Shown: positions 6,522-11,753 of the stretch, piece by piece
Numbering within the stretch: the first letter of the stretch is position 1
How the letters are laid out: the number at the start of each line of letters is the position of its first letter
Assembly: GCA_016281675.1 (NCBI GenBank)
Contig: JAEEJD010000200.1
Location: forward strand, 1 to 11,753
Reading direction: 5' to 3'
From: Lachnospiraceae bacterium
GTDB lineage: Bacteria > Bacillota_A > Clostridia > Lachnospirales > Lachnospiraceae
Length of the DNA: 11,753 bases
The notes under the pieces: generated by a model
The model's database searches: none
What the model was told of the DNA's origin: nothing
The model's input: the letters and a program-made list of their open reading frames with translations, nothing else
Translations under genes and position numbers: made by a program

Positions 6522-7217
6522 ATGAAGATTTTGATAAATACAATCCTGGGGAGTCTGATAATCGGCTACTTCTTCGGCTGTATCAATCTCTCCTACATAA
6601 TCTCAAAACTTAAAGGCTTCGATATCAGACGTGTCGGCTCGGGCAATGCCGGAGCTTCAAATCTGGTAATAGTTGTAGGAAAGAAGATAGGTTTGTTCGT
6701 GGCTGCAATAGATATACTTAAGGCATTTGCGGCATTCAGGCTGGCGCAGTATCTGTTTCCGGAAGCGTATTGTGGAAATATAAGCTATGCGGGTATACTC
6801 GCGGGCGTCGGTGCGGTATTGGGACATATCCTTCCGTTTTACATGGGATTCAAAGGCGGCAAGGGTCTGGCGTGCTTCGGAGGCACCGTACTCGGGATAG
6901 ATTACAGGTTGTTTGTGATACTGTTCATAGCCGCGTTTGTTATCGCAACCATAACGGATTACATATGCTTTGCTCCCATATCGATGGCATTTATAGTTCC
7001 GCTCACGGTAGGGGTCATATATAAAGTGTGGATACCGTCTGCGATCATCTGCATCGCAAGTCTGGCGCTTCTGTTGAAGCATCGTGAGAATATTGCGAGG
7101 ATCCGGTCGGGTGATGAACTTCGTTTCCATTTTTTGTGGAGACGGTCTGATGAGTCCGAGAGATTCGGGATCGTTGATGACGGAAAAGAGATACTTAACA
7201 GAAAACTTGATAAATAA
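6522..7217 (+). CDS. plsY: PlsY-type glycerol-3-phosphate acyltransferase
   Basis: This integral membrane enzyme transfers an acyl group from acyl phosphate to glycerol 3-phosphate, making lysophosphatidate, the first step of phospholipid synthesis. All three PlsY cytoplasmic motifs are present. GSGNAGASN at 39-47 is motif 1, GHILPFYMGFKGGKGLA at 101-117 is motif 2 with the GGKG phosphate loop, and KHRENIARIRSGDE at 186-199 is motif 3. Several hydrophobic segments surround them, including about 4-26, 53-76, 88-108, 127-147, 150-168 and 171-185. The 231 residues exceed the usual 190-215 because of a charged tail after motif 3 (about 205-231) with no function I recognise. The ATG at 6522 is the only start that keeps the first membrane segment, yet no ribosome site precedes it. 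It is followed 23 nt later by the trigger-factor-like gene. A paralogue of PlsY is possible, since genomes sometimes hold more than one. Confidence 0.9.
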   Translation: MKILINTILGSLIIGYFFGCINLSYIISKLKGFDIRRVGSGNAGASNLVIVVGKKIGLFVAAIDILKAFAAFRLAQYLFPEAYCGNISYAGILAGVGAVLGHILPFYMGFKGGKGLACFGGTVLGIDYRLFVILFIAAFVIATITDYICFAPISMAFIVPLTVGVIYKVWIPSAIICIASLALLLKHRENIARIRSGDELRFHFLWRRSDESERFGIVDDGKEILNRKLDK

Positions 7218-7240
7218 ATTCAGTAACGAGGAGCATTATT

Positions 7241-8425
7241 ATGGAAGAGAACACAGTCAGCAAGAGTAAACAGAAAAGAGAGGAGCGCGCTAAAAGCGTA
7301 GCAAAACAGAAAAGAGAAAATCTTATCCTGAAGATAATCGGAGGAGTTATCGCAGTCGCAGTCGTGGGGCTTGTGATTTTCGGTATCGTAAAGGTTATTT
7401 TAAAAGAGGCCAATACGATCAATGCGAGCGGCGATTATTCGGCACAGCTTGATGAGAACGGATACATCAAGGGAGTAAAGGCGCTTGATTATGTTACACT
7501 TTGCAACTATAAAGGCATTGAGGTTCCCAAGGGAGAAGTAACATATACCGATGAGGAATTTAAGGATGTGATCAATCAGGCTCTTGCGGCTCATCAGGTA
7601 TTAAAAGAAGAAGGTACGGTCAAGGACGGAGATAAGGTCAACATCGATTACGTCGGAACTATCGACGGAGTTGAGTTCGAGGGCGGTAATTCGGGCGGAA
7701 ACGGATATGATCTCACGATCGGAAGCGGTCAGTTCATCGAAGGTTTCGAGAGTCAGCTGATCGGACACAAGGCCGGTGAAGAAGTTACAGTCAATGTGAC
7801 TTTCCCCGAGAACTATAATGCGGCTGAGCTTGCAGGAAAGCCCGCACAGTTTGCCGTAACGATCCACGGCATTTATGTCGATCCCGAATACAATGATGAT
7901 TTCGTGTGTGCATATTATCCGGATATGGGATCAACGGTAGCCGAATATGAAAAATCACTGAGAGACAGCTACTATGACGGACAGTTAAAGGCATATGTCG
8001 ACAATTATCTTACAGAGAAGTCGACCGTGAACAAGTTCCCGAGCAAGTATCTTAAGAATGTAAAGGAAACGACCAAGTATTCGGACGTTCAGTCTTATCA
8101 GTATATGTCTGAGATGTATTCTCAGTACGGCCAGGAAGTTGGCAGTTTTGAAGACTACATCGGTATGAGCGATGATGCATACACCGCCGATATAACGGAC
8201 AGGGCGGAAAAGTTCGTTAAGGCCGATCTTGTTTATCAGGCTGTTCTCGAGAGTGAGGGCATAACACTTACCAAGGCCGAAGCTGAAGGTATCGTTCAGG
8301 AAATGTACGGAGACGAAGAATTCTACAAGAGTTCACTTGAAACATACGGCGAGGGTTACACAATGAAGAACGCCGTCAAGAATAAAGCCGTTGATATCGC
8401 AATGGATGCGGCTGTGGTCAAGTAA
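7241..8425 (+). CDS. Membrane-anchored FKBP-type prolyl isomerase, trigger-factor-like
   Basis: This 394-residue protein appears to be an extracytoplasmic folding factor. Residues 1-27 are highly basic and charged, with a duplicated KQKRE pentapeptide encoded by a 14-bp direct repeat (7268-7281 and 7304-7317). A single hydrophobic segment at about 28-52 follows, best read as an uncleaved anchor with the rest outside the cell. The FKBP domain spans about 125-212 and is closest in pattern to the PPIase domain of trigger factor: DKVNIDYVGTIDGVEFEGG at 131-149, IGSGQFIEGFE at 160-170, LIGHKAGEE at 173-181 and VTFPENY at 186-192. Residues 215-390 are helical and polar and resemble the trigger factor C-terminal chaperone arm. 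The ribosome-binding N-terminal domain with its GFRxGKxP signature is absent, so this is not the ribosomal trigger factor. GAGGAG at 7229-7234 sets the start. The function in secreted-protein folding is inference. Confidence 0.82.
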   Translation: MEENTVSKSKQKREERAKSVAKQKRENLILKIIGGVIAVAVVGLVIFGIVKVILKEANTINASGDYSAQLDENGYIKGVKALDYVTLCNYKGIEVPKGEVTYTDEEFKDVINQALAAHQVLKEEGTVKDGDKVNIDYVGTIDGVEFEGGNSGGNGYDLTIGSGQFIEGFESQLIGHKAGEEVTVNVTFPENYNAAELAGKPAQFAVTIHGIYVDPEYNDDFVCAYYPDMGSTVAEYEKSLRDSYYDGQLKAYVDNYLTEKSTVNKFPSKYLKNVKETTKYSDVQSYQYMSEMYSQYGQEVGSFEDYIGMSDDAYTADITDRAEKFVKADLVYQAVLESEGITLTKAEAEGIVQEMYGDEEFYKSSLETYGEGYTMKNAVKNKAVDIAMDAAVVK

Positions 8426-8433
8426 AGTTTGGG

Positions 8434-8462
8434 TTTATAAATAAAGGATTATGCGGTAAAAT
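8434..8462 (+). promoter_or_regulatory. Possible promoter overlapping the terminator, for the fusion gene
   Basis: TTTATA (8434-8439) and TAAAAT (8457-8462) are spaced by 17 nt. The -35 match is poor (four of six) and the -10 is fair (five of six). If used, transcription would start near 8469, inside the left arm of the terminator, so this transcript could not form the full hairpin and would escape termination. Only about 20 nt separate the terminator from the ATG at 8517, so a promoter in or before the terminator is needed unless read-through feeds the operon. Confidence 0.3.
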
Positions 8463-8495
8463 AGTACGGAAATCATTCCGTACTGTTTTATTTTT
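8458..8495 (+). terminator. Rho-independent terminator after the trigger-factor-like gene
   Basis: AGTACGGAA (8463-8471) and TTCCGTACT (8476-8484) form a perfect 9-bp stem with an ATCA loop. The stem can be extended by a T-G wobble and A-T pairs (AAAA at 8458-8461 with TTTT at 8486-8489). TTTTATTTTT (8486-8495) gives the T-tract. The A-tract on the left makes it potentially bidirectional. Confidence 0.9.
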
Positions 8496-8516
8496 CAAGG
8501 AACGCAGAGGATAGAA

Positions 8517-10589
8517 ATGTCTGAATATATCAAACTCAGGGATCTGGCAAAACATCTCGGACTCAACAAAGGTGACAGGGTTTATGTCACAAGCGATGTT
8601 AAGGGTCTCCTGTATTCGATCATGCATCACGACGATGAGACCGATCTTAATATTCTGATCGACGGGATCATAGATATCATAGGAGAAGAAGGCACGCTTG
8701 TATTTCCGGCCTTCAACTGGAGCTTTTGCGGCGGTACGCCTTTTGATTATTACAAGACGATGCCCAAGACAGGGTCCCTGTGTAAGACGGCGATGCAAAG
8801 AGATGATTTTCGCAGGACAAAACATGCGATCTATTCATTTGCCGTATGGGGAAAGGATACGGATGATCTTTGTGCCCTTGACAATAAGAGTTCTTTCGGA
8901 GACGATTCGCCGTTTGCTTACATGGTTGAACACGGTTACAGGAATCTTTTCATCGACAAGGATCTGGAGCATTCGTTCGTGTTTGTCCACTATGCCGAAC
9001 AGTCGGTGGGACACCTGTACAGGAACTACAGGTATCTGAAAGATTTTACCGGTGAGTATACCGACGAAAACGGAGTGACATCGGTTAGAACGTACGACAT
9101 GAATGTTCGCGCACTCGACAGGGATGTCACGAATGTAATTTATGCCTTTGAAGATGAATTCATCGAGAAAGGTATAATGAAACGTTTCTATATAAACGAT
9201 CTTGAGTTCAAGATCATTGAACTGAAAGATTCACATCCGATACTTCAGGAGGATGTTCGTCATAACAGGAGCCGAAGGATATGCTCGTTCATCGGTCAGG
9301 ATGATTCTTACCTTGAAGACGGGAAGGAAATGTTTGAAAGGGCGAAGGAGCTGTTCCCGATATGCAGGAGCATTATGGGTGACGGAGTCAGACAGACGTT
9401 TGACATCCTCAAGAGATACATGCCCGATATGACTTTGCACGAAGTTCCGACCGGAACCAAGGTCTTTGACTGGACGATCCCGAATGAATGGACGATCAGG
9501 GAAGCGTATATCGAAAACGAGAACGGTGAACGCATCGTTGACATGAAAGTCAACAACCTTCACGTCATGGGTTATTCTACACCTGTCGATGAGTGGATGG
9601 ATCTGGCAGCGCTTCGCGAACACATATATACGCTGAAGGACCAGCCTGAGCTTATTCCGTATTGCACTTCATATTACAAAGAGCGCTGGGGATTCTGTAT
9701 GAGCGAGGAAATGCTCCAAAGTCTTCCCGAAGGCAGATACCATGCATATATCGATTCCGAGCTGAAACCGGGAAGTCTTACTTACGGGGAACTTTTGATA
9801 CCCGGTAAGAGCAGCGAAGAGATCTTCTTCAGTTCGTACATATGCCATCCTTCAATGGCCAACAATGAGTGCTCCGGACCTGTTGTGCTGTCAAAACTTG
9901 CACAGTATCTGAGTTCGAAAACGGACCGGAGGTATTCGTACAGGATCGTGCTGCTTCCGGAGACAATAGGTGCGATAACTTACATATCAAGAAATCTCGA
10001 TGTCATGAAGAAGAACATAATAGCGGGGTTTAACGTTACATGTGTCGGAGATGACAGAACGTATTCCATAGTCCATTCAAGATATGCGAACACGCTTGCC
10101 GACAAGGTGCTGATGAATGTGCTGAAAGGGCAGGATCCGGATTTTTGCGAGTACTCGTATCTCGAGAGGGGCAGTGACGAAAGGCAGTATCAGGCTCCCG
10201 GAGTCGATATCCCTCTTGTATGCTTCTGCAGGTCAAAATATCATGTTTATCCCGAGTATCATACGAGCGGGGATAACCTTGACATCATATCTCCGGACGG
10301 ACTTGCGGGCAGTCTTGAAGTGCTGATAAAATGTACGGAGGCGCTTGAGAATAATTACAGGTATAAGATTAAATGCCTCTGCGAACCGCAACTCGGAAGA
10401 AGAGGACTGATGCCTACGACGAGTAACAAGGAGAGCTATAAAGATACGCTCATTCTCAAGGACATATCGGCATATGCGGACGGAACAAATGATATATTCG
10501 AATTGAGTGAATATATAGGACATCCTGTTTCCGATATGCTCCCGACAATACGCAGGATGGTCGATGCGGGATTACTGGAGAGAGAATAA
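8517..10589 (+). CDS. Fusion: AAC(3)-like acyltransferase + DUF4910/DUF2172 M28-like peptidase + winged helix
   Basis: This 690-residue soluble protein has three parts. Residues 1 to about 255 follow the antibiotic N-acetyltransferase AAC(3) fold: LGLNKGDRVYV (14-24), GEEGTLVFPAF (56-66), RRTKHAIYSFAVWG (99-112) with the conserved His103, FGDDSPFAYM (127-136), and HYAE (158-161). Residues about 265-620 match the DUF4910/DUF2172 zinc-peptidase-like family. Likely M28-type metal and catalytic positions are His444 in YICHPSMANNECSG, Glu451, Glu482 in LLPETIG, Asp554 and His582 in PEYHTSGDNLD. Residues about 640-690 form a winged helix (HTH_47-like) ending in RRMVDAGLLERE. AGAGGA at 8506-8511 supports the start. 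The ACP gene begins 15 nt downstream. In relatives the two halves are, to my knowledge, usually separate proteins of glycan or natural-product loci. An amide-forming and an amide-cleaving site on one chain is the oddity. The substrate is unknown, and drug resistance should not be inferred. Arg is often AGG here. Confidence 0.78.
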   Translation: MSEYIKLRDLAKHLGLNKGDRVYVTSDVKGLLYSIMHHDDETDLNILIDGIIDIIGEEGTLVFPAFNWSFCGGTPFDYYKTMPKTGSLCKTAMQRDDFRRTKHAIYSFAVWGKDTDDLCALDNKSSFGDDSPFAYMVEHGYRNLFIDKDLEHSFVFVHYAEQSVGHLYRNYRYLKDFTGEYTDENGVTSVRTYDMNVRALDRDVTNVIYAFEDEFIEKGIMKRFYINDLEFKIIELKDSHPILQEDVRHNRSRRICSFIGQDDSYLEDGKEMFERAKELFPICRSIMGDGVRQTFDILKRYMPDMTLHEVPTGTKVFDWTIPNEWTIREAYIENENGERIVDMKVNNLHVMGYSTPVDEWMDLAALREHIYTLKDQPELIPYCTSYYKERWGFCMSEEMLQSLPEGRYHAYIDSELKPGSLTYGELLIPGKSSEEIFFSSYICHPSMANNECSGPVVLSKLAQYLSSKTDRRYSYRIVLLPETIGAITYISRNLDVMKKNIIAGFNVTCVGDDRTYSIVHSRYANTLADKVLMNVLKGQDPDFCEYSYLERGSDERQYQAPGVDIPLVCFCRSKYHVYPEYHTSGDNLDIISPDGLAGSLEVLIKCTEALENNYRYKIKCLCEPQLGRRGLMPTTSNKESYKDTLILKDISAYADGTNDIFELSEYIGHPVSDMLPTIRRMVDAGLLERE

Positions 10590-10604
10590 GGAAAGGTTAT
10601 TACG

Positions 10605-10844
10605 ATGACTCACGAAGAAGTAATGGAGAAGGTTACGCGAATATTCAGGGATGTCTTTGACGACGATACTCTCGTTATAGAAGATTCCACCAATTCATCC
10701 GACATAGAGGACTGGGATTCGCTTGAACATATCGCGCTCATCGTGTCGATGGAAAAGGAGTTTGATCTGAAGTTTGACATCAAAGAGGTAAACAAACTCG
10801 AGAATGTAGGGGAAATGGTCGATCTAATCATTTCCAAACTGTAG
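10605..10844 (+). CDS. Acyl carrier protein
   Basis: This 79-residue acidic protein carries the four-helix carrier fold. Ser39 in EDWDSLEHIALI is the phosphopantetheine attachment site (DSL motif). The length is typical. The bases before the start (GGAAAGG at 10590-10596) give a moderate ribosome site, and the gene lies 15 nt after the fusion gene and 15 nt before the MaoC-like gene. Its N-terminus (THEEVMEKVTRIFRDVF) and the tryptophan before DSL resemble specialised carrier proteins of glycan or secondary-metabolite loci more than the housekeeping AcpP, where the motif is usually LGADSLD. It probably holds the acyl group used by the neighbouring enzymes, which is inference from linkage. Confidence 0.92.
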   Translation: MTHEEVMEKVTRIFRDVFDDDTLVIEDSTNSSDIEDWDSLEHIALIVSMEKEFDLKFDIKEVNKLENVGEMVDLIISKL

Positions 10845-10859
10845 ATCAGGGGACCGGTC

Positions 10860-11273
10860 ATGAACGAATATTCATACGAAGATATCAAAGAGGGACATAA
10901 GGAGAGCTTTACGGTAAAGATCACCGAAGATATGATGTCGGCATTTTGCGGTATCACCGGTGACGTCAATCCGCTTCATAACGATGAGGATTATGCGGTG
11001 TCAAAAGGACATCCCGGGCGTGTGGTTTACGGAATGCTCACGGCGTCTTTGCTGTCCACTCTTGCGGGAGTGTATCTTCCCGGGAAGAACAGCCTGATAC
11101 ACGAGGTGAAGATCAAATTCGCAAAACCGGTATATATAGGCGATACACTTACGGTTGAAGGTGTGGTCGAGGAAAAGAACGATACGTATTCGCTCCTTAT
11201 GATAAAGGTTACGATACGAAATCAGAATTCTGATAAGGTATGCCGTGCAAAGATGCAGGTGCAGGTTTCGTAA
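10860..11273 (+). CDS. MaoC-like (R)-specific enoyl hydratase / 3-hydroxyacyl dehydratase
   Basis: This 137-residue single hot-dog-fold enzyme interconverts 3-hydroxyacyl and enoyl thioesters on CoA or ACP. The hydratase-2 motif is clear at residues 29-46 (FCGITGDVNPLH, then NDEDYA), with the catalytic pair Asp35 and His40. GRVVYGMLTASLLS (53-66) is the conserved central helix region. VKIKFAKPVYIGDTLTVEG (83-101) is the usual second half. The length matches PhaJ-type enzymes. AGGGGACC at 10847-10854 is the ribosome site. No ketosynthase, ketoreductase or CoA ligase accompanies it within the window, so whether it acts on the adjacent ACP or on CoA esters cannot be decided. The gap to the sirtuin is 12 nt. 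Confidence 0.92.
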   Translation: MNEYSYEDIKEGHKESFTVKITEDMMSAFCGITGDVNPLHNDEDYAVSKGHPGRVVYGMLTASLLSTLAGVYLPGKNSLIHEVKIKFAKPVYIGDTLTVEGVVEEKNDTYSLLMIKVTIRNQNSDKVCRAKMQVQVS

Positions 11274-11285
11274 AGGAGGTATTTC

Positions 11286-11753
11286 ATGACAGCACAGGAA
11301 ACATTACAACAGTGGATAAGTGAGTCCGACAACATTGTGTTCTTCGGCGGAGCCGGCGTTTCCACCGAAAGCGGCATCCCGGATTTTCGAAGTGTGGACG
11401 GATTGTATAATCAGAAATATGACTACCCTCCGGAAACGATACTGTCGCATTCTTTCTACAGAAGCAAACCGGAAGAGTTCTACAGATTCTATCGGGACAA
11501 GATGCTCTGCACAAGTGCAAAGCCCAATAAAGCACATCTTAAGCTGGCGGAACTTGAAAAAGCCGGAAAGCTCAAAGCTGTTGTCACACAGAATATCGAC
11601 GGACTTCATCAGGCGGCGGGAAGTAAAGAGGTCCTCGAACTTCACGGAAGCGTCCTGCGTAATTACTGCGAATCCTGCGGAAAATCATTTGATATAGATT
11701 ACATCATAAACAGCGAAGGCGTTCCGAAGTGTGACAAGTGCGGCGGTCCTGTC
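11286..11753 (+). CDS. Sir2-family NAD-dependent protein deacylase (3' end missing)
   Basis: This is a sirtuin, which removes acyl groups from lysines while consuming NAD and releasing nicotinamide and O-acyl-ADP-ribose. The 156 visible codons contain GAGVSTESGIPDFRS (22-36) for NAD binding, TQNIDGLHQAAG (101-112), the catalytic His120 in LELHGSV, and a four-cysteine zinc site at Cys128, Cys131, Cys149 and Cys152. The pattern is close to the Thermotoga-type (class U) bacterial sirtuins. About 80-90 residues are missing beyond the window. The ATG at 11286 is preceded by an almost perfect AAAGGAGGT (11272-11280), which overlaps the stop of the MaoC-like gene, so the two are probably co-transcribed. 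It may regulate protein acylation generally rather than serve the acyl operon. Confidence 0.95.
   Translation, partial: MTAQETLQQWISESDNIVFFGGAGVSTESGIPDFRSVDGLYNQKYDYPPETILSHSFYRSKPEEFYRFYRDKMLCTSAKPNKAHLKLAELEKAGKLKAVVTQNIDGLHQAAGSKEVLELHGSVLRNYCESCGKSFDIDYIINSEGVPKCDKCGGPV

Noticed and set aside
7268..7317. 14-bp direct repeat as a regulatory or recombination element
   Set aside because: It lies inside the coding sequence and encodes a duplicated basic KQKRE patch, adequately explained as low-complexity protein sequence.
7241..8425. Housekeeping trigger factor (tig)
   Set aside because: The ribosome-binding domain is missing and a transmembrane anchor replaces it, so the tig name would mislead.
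8517..9280. Aminoglycoside resistance gene
   Set aside because: Only the AAC(3) fold is shared. The domain is fused to a peptidase-like module and sits in an ACP/MaoC operon without mobile-element context, so drug modification is not supported.
9330..10589. Separate peptidase gene starting at the internal ATG at 9330
   Set aside because: The frame is continuous from 8517. The GGAAGGA sequence lies only about 2 nt from that ATG, too close for a good ribosome site, so a true fusion is the better reading.

Overview
The window reads as chromosomal DNA from a low-to-moderate GC, Gram-positive anaerobe of the Clostridia, most likely a Lachnospiraceae member (Butyrivibrio/Roseburia-like). I infer this from AGGAGG-type ribosome sites 6-9 nt before most starts, consensus sigma-A promoters, the style of the ABC sugar permeases, a DUF4867 gene beside a FucI/AraA-type isomerase, and a membrane-tethered trigger-factor-like protein. 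No mobile element, tRNA, rRNA or CRISPR array is visible. All genes are on the plus strand.

Region A (1-6463) is a hemicellulose or pentose utilisation locus. It holds two carbohydrate ABC permeases (the first cut by the window edge), an unsecreted GH43 glycosidase, xylulokinase XylB, a DUF4867 protein, and an isomerase of the L-fucose/L-arabinose isomerase superfamily. The first five genes form one tight operon. The isomerase has its own strong promoter (TTTACA-N17-TACAAT), a leader hairpin and a downstream hairpin structure. The simplest model is import of short pentose oligomers, intracellular trimming by GH43, isomerisation, then phosphorylation to xylulose 5-phosphate. No XylA-type xylose isomerase lies in the window; the FucI/AraA-type enzyme sits where one would be expected.

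Region B (6485-8495) holds a PlsY-type glycerol-3-phosphate acyltransferase and a membrane-anchored FKBP/trigger-factor-like protein. A perfect TTGACA-N18-TATAAT promoter lies so close to the plsY ATG that the mRNA is predicted to be leaderless. A classic hairpin plus T-tract terminator closes this unit.

Region C (8517-11753) is the least ordinary part. A 690-residue fusion joins an AAC(3)-like acyltransferase domain to a DUF4910/DUF2172 M28-like peptidase domain with a C-terminal winged helix. It is followed tightly by an acyl carrier protein, a MaoC-type hydratase/dehydratase and a Sir2 deacylase that runs off the window. This looks like an acyl-modification or small biosynthetic operon whose product cannot be read from the sequence.
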